Below, one piece after another: positions 1 through 7,362 of a stretch of DNA of 64,000 bases. The translations under genes were made by a program, and so were the position numbers. This stretch comes from an uncultured Vampirovibrio sp. (GTDB lineage: Bacteria; Cyanobacteriota; Vampirovibrionia; Gastranaerophilales; Gastranaerophilaceae): the NCBI GenBank assembly GCA_910578465.1, contig CAJTPW010000005.1, forward strand, positions 62,001 through 126,000, given 5' to 3'. The notes beneath the pieces were generated by a model that ran no database searches, was not told the DNA's origin, and saw only the letters and a list, made by a program, of their open reading frames with translations. Position 1 is the stretch's first letter; each line of letters begins with the position of its first letter.

Positions 1-1508
1 TGCGCCTTTTCAAAATTTTCCCTTAAAGATGTGATGGATGAATTAACTTCACTTGAAATGCCTGCCATCATATTTGACAATTGTTTTACAGAATCAGCGG
101 ATTGAAGTGATTCAACACATTTTGAAATTTTGTTCAAAGGCTCTTCAAAAGCCTTCATTGAATTGCCGTCTTCAATAGCTTTTATTCTGTCTGACAGACC
201 TGAAAGTTCTGTTTTTAAAAGCTCTACGGCATTTACAAGGTGCTGCTTTTCATTCTCTTCCTGCGTTCTTATAGCATCTTCAATTTTGCCCAATTGGCTT
301 TGAATAAAATCATGGCTTAATTCAAGGGTTTCAGCGTTGCTTTTAATAATGCTCTTTGCAACTTCGTCTATATTTGTGTTAGAAGACATATTCACAAGAA
401 CATTTTTCAGATTCTGATAGTCTTCATTCAGATTATGAAGCTGCATTTTAATTTCTTCGGTGCGGCCCGTAATACCATCAGAAACAGTTGTATAAACCTT
501 TTGCACCTCTCCTGCAAGCTGTGCAAGGTTATTGTTGATGTTGCTTGTTTCAACATTCAGTTTTTCGCCGACTTCTTCATAGCTTCTGTTTATAATATCC
601 ACAATATCCGCAAATTTTGTGATAATTTCATCTTTTGAATATGTTGCAGTATCGCGAACTTCATTAAAAAGATTTTTAATGTCGGTTCTGATTTCTTCAA
701 GCGTGCCTAAATTTAAAATGTTTAATTTTGACTCAATATTTGTAATTGTGAGCCTGAATTGTTCTTTATTATCAAGATCATTTTTTTCTATATAGGCTTT
801 AAGGTCAGATAAAAACGAGGTTAAGATAGTAACTTTTTCATTGATATAGTTTGTATCTTCCTTTGTAGAAAGGCTGTTCAACCTTGTTGAAAAAGCGTCA
901 ATTCTATCTCCTGCAGATGTTATGATTTGAGAATTTTTAATGATTTCATCAAGCTGATATCTTATCTGGTTTAATTCTTCTTTTTGGCTGAAAGATTGTA
1001 CTTGCGTTAAAAATTCGGCAAAATTTTTGTTCAGGGTGGCTGTAATATTATCAAACCCTCTTGAAAAAGCGGCAAATTCATTGCTGAGCTTCACCATTTC
1101 GGCTGCAGTGCCTGAAGTTCTAAGCGCGTCAATGTTCTGGGCAAATTTTTGGAGTTGAAGCTCCTGATTGTTCATTTTTGTATAAACGGAATTCAAATCA
1201 GTTGCAATTTTTGATATCTGCATATCAAATTTAGGGTTTGAGATTTGGGCGGTTGCGGTTTTAATCGTATCTTCAAAACCGAAGAGCATTTCTTGAATAG
1301 AGCCGTGTCTTTCTTCTGCCGTTTTTCTTATTTCGTTTGAAATAATCTGGAGCATTTTCTCGCTTGTAAGATTTGTCTGGTTTTCAAACCTTTGAAGCAT
1401 AGTGTTAAAAGCGTTATTTATCTCGGCAGGTGTTAGTGAAGGCTTGTTATAAAGACCCCTTATTGCATCCGTCAGCTGCTCTACTCTAATCTCTAAATTA
1501 TCCGCCAT
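1..1508 (-). CDS. Long coiled-coil protein, C-terminus beyond the left edge
   Basis: The frame is open from an ATG at 1508 to the window edge, giving 502 codons without a stop. The sequence starts MADNLEIRVEQLTDAIRGLY and continues as Q/N/E/K/L-rich heptad-like sequence with few aromatic residues and no evident membrane segment or signal peptide, so a long, largely helical coiled-coil rod in the cytoplasm is expected. I recognise no family and no catalytic motif. It may be a structural, cytoskeletal or chemoreceptor-signalling-like rod, but this is inference. The gene is the last visible one on this strand; a terminator at 1644-1685 separates it from the upstream uracil-DNA glycosylase gene, so it probably has its own promoter in 1509-1640. 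Confidence 0.8.
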   Translation of the reverse strand, partial: MADNLEIRVEQLTDAIRGLYNKPSLTPAEINNAFNTMLQRFENQTNLTSEKMLQIISNEIRKTAEERHGSIQEMLFGFEDTIKTATAQISNPKFDMQISKIATDLNSVYTKMNNQELQLQKFAQNIDALRTSGTAAEMVKLSNEFAAFSRGFDNITATLNKNFAEFLTQVQSFSQKEELNQIRYQLDEIIKNSQIITSAGDRIDAFSTRLNSLSTKEDTNYINEKVTILTSFLSDLKAYIEKNDLDNKEQFRLTITNIESKLNILNLGTLEEIRTDIKNLFNEVRDTATYSKDEIITKFADIVDIINRSYEEVGEKLNVETSNINNNLAQLAGEVQKVYTTVSDGITGRTEEIKMQLHNLNEDYQNLKNVLVNMSSNTNIDEVAKSIIKSNAETLELSHDFIQSQLGKIEDAIRTQEENEKQHLVNAVELLKTELSGLSDRIKAIEDGNSMKAFEEPLNKISKCVESLQSADSVKQLSNMMAGISSEVNSSITSLRENFEKA

Positions 1509-1643
1509 AAGTGTAAAACCTAAATCCTATAAAATCCCCTAATTTTAAACAACATTTTAATACAAAACCATGCCGATTTTCCACCTTTGTATAGTTTTGT
1601 TTACAATCTTAGAAGGAATTTTTAAAGTTTTTGTAAGGACAAA

Positions 1644-1685
1644 ATAAAAAATCCCTCAACCTGTAAAAGTCGAAGGATTTTTATT
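1644..1685 (-). terminator. Intrinsic terminator after the uracil-DNA glycosylase gene
   Basis: Read on the minus strand, arms AAAAATCCTTCGAC and GTTGAGGGATTTTT pair along their whole length with two G-U wobbles around an 8-nt loop and are followed by a T-run. The wobbles would be mismatches in a plus-strand transcript, which fixes the direction. Confidence 0.8.
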
Positions 1686-1696
1686 ATTTAAAATCG

Positions 1697-2296
1697 TTAA
1701 GCTTCACTGTTGTGTAAAATCACATCCTGTGCGGAGAGCTGCTTTATCATCTTCAAATCTTTTAACATTAAATCCCTCGGAGAACCTTCTTCAAGAGAAT
1801 GGTTTCTCAGAAGATAGGAAGGATGGAAAATCGGGATAAAAACAGTACCTTTGGAGCCTTTAAAGATTTTACCGCGGGCCTTTGTAATCGTATGTCCTTT
1901 TATAAAGCTTTCTAAGGCGGTTGCACCGCAAAGAATAATGATTTTGGGCTTAATTGTATCAATCTGAAATTTTAAATAAGGCGCACAGGCCTTTTTCTCA
2001 TCAGGCTCAGGCTTTCTGTTGTTTGGCGGGCGGCATTTTAAGGTGTTGCAGATATAAATGTCTTTTTGTCTGTCTATTCCCGCTTTTTTGAAAAACTCAT
2101 CCAAAAGCTTGCCCGCACGGCCGACAAAAGGAACTCCCAATCTATCTTCATCCGCGCCGGGAGCTTCACCGATAAGCATAATATTTGCCTCGGGGTTTCC
2201 GTCCGAAAATACAAGATTTGTCCTTGTGGAGCACAAGGGACAGCCTTTGCAGCCTTTTAATTTCTCTTTTAATTCATTAAGCGCTTCTTTTGACAT
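1697..2296 (-). CDS. Uracil-DNA glycosylase, family 4 (Fe-S type)
   Basis: This 199-residue protein should excise uracil from DNA in base-excision repair. It has the family 4 active-site block GEAPGADEDRLGVPFVGRAG at about residues 43-62 and the C-terminal HPSYLLRN at about 158-165. Cysteines 16, 19, 88 and 104 are placed as the four [4Fe-4S] ligands of family 4 enzymes. Length is normal for the family. Its ATG overlaps the prs stop codon by one base (TGATG), so translation is probably coupled to prs; the operon order is glmU-prs-udg. Phage-polymerase-related naming of the same family exists, but the motifs make glycosylase activity likely. Confidence 0.93.
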   Translation of the reverse strand: MSKEALNELKEKLKGCKGCPLCSTRTNLVFSDGNPEANIMLIGEAPGADEDRLGVPFVGRAGKLLDEFFKKAGIDRQKDIYICNTLKCRPPNNRKPEPDEKKACAPYLKFQIDTIKPKIIILCGATALESFIKGHTITKARGKIFKGSKGTVFIPIFHPSYLLRNHSLEEGSPRDLMLKDLKMIKQLSAQDVILHNSEA

Positions 2297-3312
2297 CAGC
2301 TTTGATATTCCTTTTCAAAACCAAACAGCGAACTTACGGACTGGTCATCATGAATTCTTGAAATCGCTTCGCCTAAAAGCGGTGCAACCGATAATTGGGT
2401 TATCTTTGTCGGAATAAATTCATTTCCGTTCAAAGGAATTGTATTTGTAACGATAACTTCTTTAATCGGTGCTTCATCCAGCCTTTTTAAAGCAGGGCCT
2501 GAAAATACGGGGTGTACTGCACAAACGTAAACATCTTTTGCGCCTTCTCTTTTTAAAAGCTTTGCAGCCTCACAGATTGTTCCTGCAGTATCAATCATAT
2601 CGTCAAACATCACACAGATTTTATCTTTAACATCCCCGATAACATGATCGGCAACGGCAACGTTGTGCTGGGTTCTTCTTTTATCAATAATTGCAAGAGG
2701 GCAGTCCATAGCCTTTGCAAAAGCTCTTGTTCTTTGAACTCCGCCTGTATCGGGAGAAACAGCAACAAGCTCTTCTTTTGGAAGATTAAGCTTTTTCATA
2801 TAGTTTACAATGATAGGTGTTGCATAGATGTGGTCTACAAGAATATTGAAAAAGCCCTGAATTTGACCTGTATGAAGATCCATTGCAAGAACTCTGTCCG
2901 CACCTGCTGTTGTTAAAAGGTCTGCAACCAATTTAGCGGTGATTGCTTCCCTGCCTGATGTTTTTCTGTCCTGCCTTGCATACCCGTAATACGGAATAAC
3001 GGCTGTAATTGTCTTTGCTGAAGCTCTTTTAAACGCGTCAATTATGATTAAAAGCTCCATTAAATTTTCATTAACGGGGTTGCATAAGGGCTGAACCACA
3101 AAAACATCATCGCCTCTTATTGAATCTTGAATTTGAACATAAATTTCACCATCGGAGAAATTTTTAATTATCATAGGCCCCACAGTTGTCCCAAGGTAAT
3201 CTGCAATTTCCTCAGCCAAAACTGAATTCGAACGACCGCAAAAGAGTTTGATTTCATGTGTGGGGAGCACATTTTTTTCTCTTGCAGGCATAGTTTCAAG
3301 CCCTAATTTCAT
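2296..3312 (-). CDS. prs: Ribose-phosphate pyrophosphokinase
   Basis: The enzyme makes PRPP from ribose 5-phosphate and ATP for nucleotide, histidine and tryptophan synthesis. The 338-residue product carries the metal/ATP region DLHTGQIQGFF at about 145-155 and the PRPP-binding loop DDMIDTAGT at 237-245. An N-terminal extension of roughly 18 residues precedes the usual start of the fold. AGGAGATTGAA gives a good ribosome site before the ATG. The gene lies 14 bases after glmU on the same strand and overlaps the glycosylase start, so all three are probably one transcript linking sugar-nucleotide and nucleotide precursor supply. Confidence 0.97.
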   Translation of the reverse strand: MKLGLETMPAREKNVLPTHEIKLFCGRSNSVLAEEIADYLGTTVGPMIIKNFSDGEIYVQIQDSIRGDDVFVVQPLCNPVNENLMELLIIIDAFKRASAKTITAVIPYYGYARQDRKTSGREAITAKLVADLLTTAGADRVLAMDLHTGQIQGFFNILVDHIYATPIIVNYMKKLNLPKEELVAVSPDTGGVQRTRAFAKAMDCPLAIIDKRRTQHNVAVADHVIGDVKDKICVMFDDMIDTAGTICEAAKLLKREGAKDVYVCAVHPVFSGPALKRLDEAPIKEVIVTNTIPLNGNEFIPTKITQLSVAPLLGEAISRIHDDQSVSSLFGFEKEYQS

Positions 3313-3326
3313 TTCAATCTCCTTTT

Positions 3327-4607
3327 TTATTTAACGTAGTTTTTTATCTCTTTTTGGGGACAACGTGTCAAACCTAAAGCATTTGCCCCGACATCTTTTG
3401 TAATGACGCTTCCTGCTGCGATAAACGCCTTTTCGCCAAGTTCCACGGGCGCCACAAGCACCGTGTTTGAACCTATTGAGACACCGTCATTTATGATTGT
3501 TTCTTTCTTTTCTTTTGTGATTGAATTGTAGTTTGCAGTAATCGTTCCTGCACCTATATTTACGTTTGAACCTACTTTAGCATCGCCTACATAGCTCAGG
3601 TGGGAAATATTAGTATGTGATTTAACGTAAGATTTTTTAAGCTCCACAAAATTGCCGATTTTAACAAAATCTTCAATTGTGCAATTTCCGCGAAGGTGCG
3701 CAAAGGGCCCGATTTTACAGTTTTTCCCGATTATATTTTTACCGTTTATAAATGTGTTCGGAAAAACAATCGTATCTTCGCCTATTTCTGTCTCGGGGGA
3801 AATCTGCGTGTTTTCGGGAGAAACAATCGTTACTCCCTCATCCATTAATTTATTCAAATGTCTTAAATTCATTATTCTGAAGGCTTCTGCAAGCTGTGCT
3901 CTTGAATTTATACCAAAACTTTCATCGGCATTTTCCAAAACATACGCTGCTGTTTTAAAAGAATTTTCGTTTGCCCAGGCAATAATATCCGTTACATAAT
4001 ATTCGTTTTGAGAATTGTTGTTTTTTAGCTCATCAAAAAACCTTTTAACCTTCTGCCAATTCAGACAATAAGTTCCTGTGTTTATTTCCTGTATTTTGCC
4101 TTGAAGGTCGTTGCAATCTTTTTGCTCGACAATTTCTTTAACGTTATTTTTTTCATCACGTACAATCCTTCCGTATCCGAAAGGATTATCAAAAACAGCG
4201 CTCATAATTGTAACATCGGAGTTATTTGTCTTATGAAATTCAAGAAATTTTTGTATACTGTCCGATGTAATTAACGGAATGTCGCCGTTTAAAATCAAAA
4301 CCAAACCGTCAAAATCTTTGAGCGCCTCTTTTGCCATACTAACCGCATGACCTGTCCCAAGCTGTTCTTTTTGTTCTACACAAACGGATTTCGGATGGTT
4401 TTTTGAAATAAATTCTGAAACCATCTCCCCTTTATGACCCACAACCACAATATTTTCAAGAGAGCCTGCATCTTCACACGCACTTAAAACCCAGCTTACC
4501 AGAGGTTTGTTGAAGATTTCATGCAAAACCTTGGGCTTTTCGGATTTCATTCTTGTACCCTTCCCTGCGGCAAGAATGACAGCTTTTACATTTCCATTTG
4601 TTTTCAT
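3327..4607 (-). CDS. glmU: Bifunctional GlcN-1-P acetyltransferase / GlcNAc-1-P uridylyltransferase
   Basis: GlmU makes UDP-GlcNAc, the precursor of peptidoglycan and lipid A. The N-terminal uridylyltransferase part has the nucleotide loop LAAGKGTRM within the first 20 residues and LNGDIPL near the middle of that domain. The C-terminal third is a left-handed beta-helix of hexapeptide repeats with the acetyltransferase region GAGTITANYN. I chose ATG 4607 (426 residues) because it sits just before the conserved VILAAGKGTR; a TTG 60 bases upstream would add 20 residues foreign to the family. At 426 residues it is slightly shorter than the usual 450-460. It is first in the glmU-prs-udg cluster. 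Confidence 0.95.
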   Translation of the reverse strand: MKTNGNVKAVILAAGKGTRMKSEKPKVLHEIFNKPLVSWVLSACEDAGSLENIVVVGHKGEMVSEFISKNHPKSVCVEQKEQLGTGHAVSMAKEALKDFDGLVLILNGDIPLITSDSIQKFLEFHKTNNSDVTIMSAVFDNPFGYGRIVRDEKNNVKEIVEQKDCNDLQGKIQEINTGTYCLNWQKVKRFFDELKNNNSQNEYYVTDIIAWANENSFKTAAYVLENADESFGINSRAQLAEAFRIMNLRHLNKLMDEGVTIVSPENTQISPETEIGEDTIVFPNTFINGKNIIGKNCKIGPFAHLRGNCTIEDFVKIGNFVELKKSYVKSHTNISHLSYVGDAKVGSNVNIGAGTITANYNSITKEKKETIINDGVSIGSNTVLVAPVELGEKAFIAAGSVITKDVGANALGLTRCPQKEIKNYVK

Positions 4608-4724
4608 TAATAAAAAGGCTCGCTTTTTTAAAGTTTTTGCACACATTCTCTCATGAAACACAAGCAAATAAAAGGGATAAATATAAAGTTATGAACAAAT
4701 TTTTACAAAAGAAGAAAAATTGTT

Positions 4725-4910
4725 TTAATCATCAAGTCCGTATGTAATATTTTCAAGCTCTGCAAGACTTTCGCATATGTTTTTTAATATGAGCTTAATT
4801 TCTTCAGATTTTTCTTCATGCACATTCCACATTTCAAGAAGGTTTATTCCTGATTTTAAATCCAAAAACACCTTTTCCAAATCATAAACATTTACCTTAA
4901 CATTTTTCAT
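4725..4910 (-). CDS. Small hypothetical protein (61 aa)
   Basis: A 61-codon frame starts MKNVKVNVYDLEKVFLDLKS and ends LENITYGLDD. A GGAAAG ribosome site lies 5 bases before the ATG. The product is acidic and amphipathic with no membrane segment or recognisable motif; the pattern suggests one or two helices. It is divergent from the AbrB-like gene at 5033, with a 122-base AT-rich gap between them. No function can be assigned. Confidence 0.5.
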   Translation of the reverse strand: MKNVKVNVYDLEKVFLDLKSGINLLEMWNVHEEKSEEIKLILKNICESLAELENITYGLDD

Positions 4911-5032
4911 AATTTCTTTCCAATCAAGTTATAATTCGAAATTTATTATAGCATATATTAAAAATATCTATAGATAAATCTACAAGATATTTACATTTTA
5001 TCTAAAGTTCAAGAGTTTAATAAAATTGACCT

Positions 5033-5233
5033 ATGAGAAAAAAGCTTATAAATTTTAAAGGCGGGAAAGGCAGTGTATCTTATGGCGTAATTTTGCCAAA
5101 AACTTTGCTGGAAGCGATAGGCTGTGATTTGGACAATATGAAAAACATCACCGTAGATATAAAATTAGACCCCAAAACAGGAAAAATCAACATATTTGAC
5201 CCCAAAATTTCAAAAACAGACCAATCTTCATAA
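5033..5233 (+). CDS. Small AbrB/SpoVT-like protein (66 aa)
   Basis: The product contains a pattern like that of swapped-hairpin AbrB DNA-binding proteins: GSVSYGVILPKTLLEAIGCD followed by a hydrophobic strand and DPKTGKINIF. AbrB-type proteins of this size are often antitoxins or transition regulators; the similarity here is by eye and the N-terminus is not classical. A TAAAAT -10 box at 5021-5026 ends 6 bases before the ATG and there is no ribosome site, so the mRNA is probably leaderless. It lies just upstream of the 24-codon hydrophobic peptide gene, so a regulator or antitoxin role is possible but unproved. Confidence 0.55.
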   Translation: MRKKLINFKGGKGSVSYGVILPKTLLEAIGCDLDNMKNITVDIKLDPKTGKINIFDPKISKTDQSS

Positions 5234-5239
5234 TTTTGA

Positions 5240-5245
5240 TATAAT
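5240..5245 (+). promoter_or_regulatory. -10 box of the first 24-codon peptide gene
   Basis: A perfect TATAAT lies just after the AbrB-like stop codon, with no clear -35. Transcription from about 5252 would give a leader of roughly 105 nt ending at the ATG at 5357. Confidence 0.5.
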
Positions 5246-5277
5246 TGAAGCAGAGTTGAAGATTGAAAAATAAATAA

Positions 5278-5356
5278 AGGGCAAGCCCTGTGCTTAACCT
5301 TACTTCTGTTGGACAACATTTTTAATGGTGATATCAATAGAAAGGAGGTGCTGAAG
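5278..5356 (+). promoter_or_regulatory. Structured leader of the first 24-codon peptide gene
   Basis: The leader opens with a small GGG/CCC hairpin (AGGGCAAGCCCTGTGC), contains TGTTGGACAACA, and ends in a very strong ribosome site, AAAGGAGGTG, 6 bases before the ATG. The same elements in the same order precede the second copy near 58.8 kb: GGGTAAGCCCTGTGC, ACAACATT and AAAGGAGGTG. In both copies exactly 63 nt separate CCCTGTGC from the ATG. Confidence 0.6.
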
Positions 5357-5431
5357 ATGGATTTTCACGTAAGTGAAAAAGCGCTGATTATCATTTTACT
5401 GATAATACTAGCGCTTTCATTAATCCATTAA
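5357..5431 (+). CDS. 24-residue hydrophobic micro-peptide, copy 1 (type I toxin-like)
   Basis: The frame encodes MDFHVSEKAL, then a run of I/L/A residues ending SLIH and a TAA. A paralogue at 58725-58799 on the other strand matches 19 of 24 residues, which argues for a real gene. The strong AGGAGGTG ribosome site supports translation. The last 14 residues could form a short membrane helix, as in Ibs, TisB or Fst-like toxins. The coding DNA itself can fold: TTTCAC/GTGAAA around GTAA, then AAAGCGCT/AGCGCTTT enclosing ATTATCA/TGATAAT. A leader or signalling peptide is an alternative. The peptide is easy to see; the toxin role is inference. Confidence 0.7.
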   Translation: MDFHVSEKALIIILLIILALSLIH

Positions 5432-5432
5432 G

Positions 5433-5464
5433 GGCTTTTAATGGGGTGTTCCAGCACCCCGCCC
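5433..5464 (+). promoter_or_regulatory. 3' hairpin of copy 1, able to pair with the ribosome site
   Basis: GGGGTG and CACCCC close over TTCCAG, bracketed by GGGC (5432-5435) and GCCC (5461-5464). CAGCACC at 5452-5458 is perfectly complementary to GGTGCTG at 5347-5353, which overlaps the 3' end of the ribosome site. There is no T-run, so this is not a classical terminator. The corresponding hairpin in copy 2 has a different sequence but keeps both pairings. Confidence 0.6.
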
Positions 5465-5511
5465 GATATTTATATTATAAACCGTTTTAAACAAATTTCA
5501 AGGAGAATAAG

Positions 5512-7170
5512 ATGAAAAGTGATGCAATTAAAGAAGGAATAGCAAAAGCACCGCACAGAGCGCTTTTATACGCAGGAGGACTTTCGGACAAAAACATTAA
5601 ACGCCCGTTCATTGGGATTGCAAGCTCTTTTTCAGACCTTGTCCCCGGGCATATGGGAATGAGGGATTTAGAAAGACAAATTGAAAAAGGAATTCATTCA
5701 AACGGTGGTCAGGCCTTTATTTTCGGAACACCTGCCGTATGCGACGGCATTGCTATGGGACATTCAGGCATGAGGTATTCTCTCCCCTCCCGTGATTTAA
5801 TTGCAGACTGTGTTGAAACGGTTGCAGGGGCTCACCAGCTGGACGGGCTTGTATTGCTTACAAACTGCGATAAAATCACCCCGGGTATGCTTATTGCAGC
5901 ATTAAGGCTCAATATTCCGACTGTTGTCGTAACAGCAGGCCCTTCTTTAGAAGGACACTGCAAAGGCGAAACTTTAACGTTTATAAGAGGCTCATCCGAG
6001 GCTGTAGGCCGCTTTAGAGCAGGTGAAATCACGGAAGAAAAACTCCATGAGATGGAACATTATGCATGCCCGACAGCGGGAGCGTGTCAGGGGCTTTACA
6101 CCGCAAATACTCTTGCATGCCTCACTGAAGTTATGGGCATGAGCATTACAGGGTGCGCTTCAGCAGCTGCAGTATCATCCAAGAAAAGACGTATAGCTTT
6201 TGATTCGGGATTTTTAGCTGTTGATTTGGTTCGAAACGATATTAAACCGAGAGACATTGTAACAAAAGATTCTATGCGAAATGCAATTGCGGCAGACCTT
6301 GCCCTTGGCGGCAGCACAAATTCAATCCTTCACCTTCTTGCAATTGCAAACACGGCAGGAATTGATTTAACGCTGGATGATTTTGAAGAATTGAGCTTTA
6401 AAATTCCGCAAATAATAAAGCTTGACCCTTCCGCATTACCCACAATGACCGATTTCGACAACGCAGGCGGAATCCCCGGGACAATTAAAACGCTCTGGGG
6501 AAAAACTCCCGAGCTTAAAAACGTTAAAAATATTGAAGGAAAAACCATTGAGGAGCGTGCAAACGAAGCTTGGGTAGATAATTCCGTTATTCATCCCTTC
6601 GATAACCCGATAACAAAAAACCCGGGCCTTGCAATACTCCACGGAAATCTTGCTCAACAGGGCGCTGTGGTTAAAATTTCAGGAGTTGCGGAAGAATGTT
6701 TTGAATTTGAAGGCGTTGCAAAATGTTACGACAGAGAAGAAGACGCTATGAAAGGCATTGAAACTGATGATGTTAAAGCAGGGGATGTCGTTGTTATAAG
6801 ATATGAAGGCCCCAAAGGCGGCCCGGGTATGAGAGAAATGCTTGCCCCGACATCACTTCTTGTCGGTAAGGGCCTCGGCAAAAAATGCGCCCTTATAACA
6901 GACGGCAGATTCTCAGGCGGAACAAGAGGCCTTTGTATCGGCCACATCTGCCCCGAAGCAACGGAAGGCGGCATTATAGGCCTAATAAAAGACGGGGATA
7001 AAATTAAAATTGATATAAACAAAAGAACAATTGACCTGCTTGTTCCCGAAGCCGAACTTAACGAAAGAAGGAAAAATTTCACTCCAAAACAAAAACAAAT
7101 TGAAAAAGGCTTTCTTTCAAAATATGCAAAAACAGTTTCAGGGGCAAACCTTGGAGCAGTTTGCGAATAA
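5512..7170 (+). CDS. ilvD: Dihydroxy-acid dehydratase
   Basis: IlvD performs the third step of branched-chain amino acid synthesis, dehydrating 2,3-dihydroxy acids to 2-oxo acids with an Fe-S cluster. The 552-residue product has NCDKITPGM at about 118-126 and PTAGACQGLYTANTLAC at about 187-203, with Cys119 and Cys192 as expected cluster ligands. The early block reads VPGHMGMRDL as in E. coli IlvD, lacking the cysteine seen there in [2Fe-2S] homologues. AAGGAG precedes the ATG by 6 bases. No other ilv gene is adjacent; a terminator follows directly, so the gene is monocistronic here. Confidence 0.97.
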   Translation: MKSDAIKEGIAKAPHRALLYAGGLSDKNIKRPFIGIASSFSDLVPGHMGMRDLERQIEKGIHSNGGQAFIFGTPAVCDGIAMGHSGMRYSLPSRDLIADCVETVAGAHQLDGLVLLTNCDKITPGMLIAALRLNIPTVVVTAGPSLEGHCKGETLTFIRGSSEAVGRFRAGEITEEKLHEMEHYACPTAGACQGLYTANTLACLTEVMGMSITGCASAAAVSSKKRRIAFDSGFLAVDLVRNDIKPRDIVTKDSMRNAIAADLALGGSTNSILHLLAIANTAGIDLTLDDFEELSFKIPQIIKLDPSALPTMTDFDNAGGIPGTIKTLWGKTPELKNVKNIEGKTIEERANEAWVDNSVIHPFDNPITKNPGLAILHGNLAQQGAVVKISGVAEECFEFEGVAKCYDREEDAMKGIETDDVKAGDVVVIRYEGPKGGPGMREMLAPTSLLVGKGLGKKCALITDGRFSGGTRGLCIGHICPEATEGGIIGLIKDGDKIKIDINKRTIDLLVPEAELNERRKNFTPKQKQIEKGFLSKYAKTVSGANLGAVCE

Positions 7171-7193
7171 AACAGTGCAGATGAATACAAATC

Positions 7194-7226
7194 AAACTCC
7201 CGAAAAATTCATTCGGGAGTTTTTTT
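7194..7226 (+). terminator. Intrinsic terminator of ilvD
   Basis: ACTCCCGAA and TTCGGGAGT form a 9-bp stem with a 7-nt loop followed by seven Ts. Confidence 0.9.
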
Positions 7227-7275
7227 ATGCAGATTTTATTTTAAGATTTTAAATTCGATAAAAAATATAAAAAGC

Positions 7276-7283
7276 GGGGGGGG
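7276..7283. repeat. G8 homopolymer upstream of the 7363 gene
   Basis: Eight consecutive Gs flanked by A-rich sequence stand out in this AT-rich genome. The tract lies about 80 bases before the next gene, in the promoter-leader interval, where slippage could alter spacing. Confidence 0.6.
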
Positions 7284-7362
7284 TAAAAAAAATTTTTCAC
7301 AAGTTTTATATGGGCAAAGCAAGATAAAAAATAAACTTAAATTTACTTGAAAGGATATGATT

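Noticed and set aside
4608..4667. Longer GlmU start at TTG 4667
   Set aside because: The extra 20 residues precede the conserved VILAAGKGTR and are unlike GlmU N-termini; ATG 4607 fits better.
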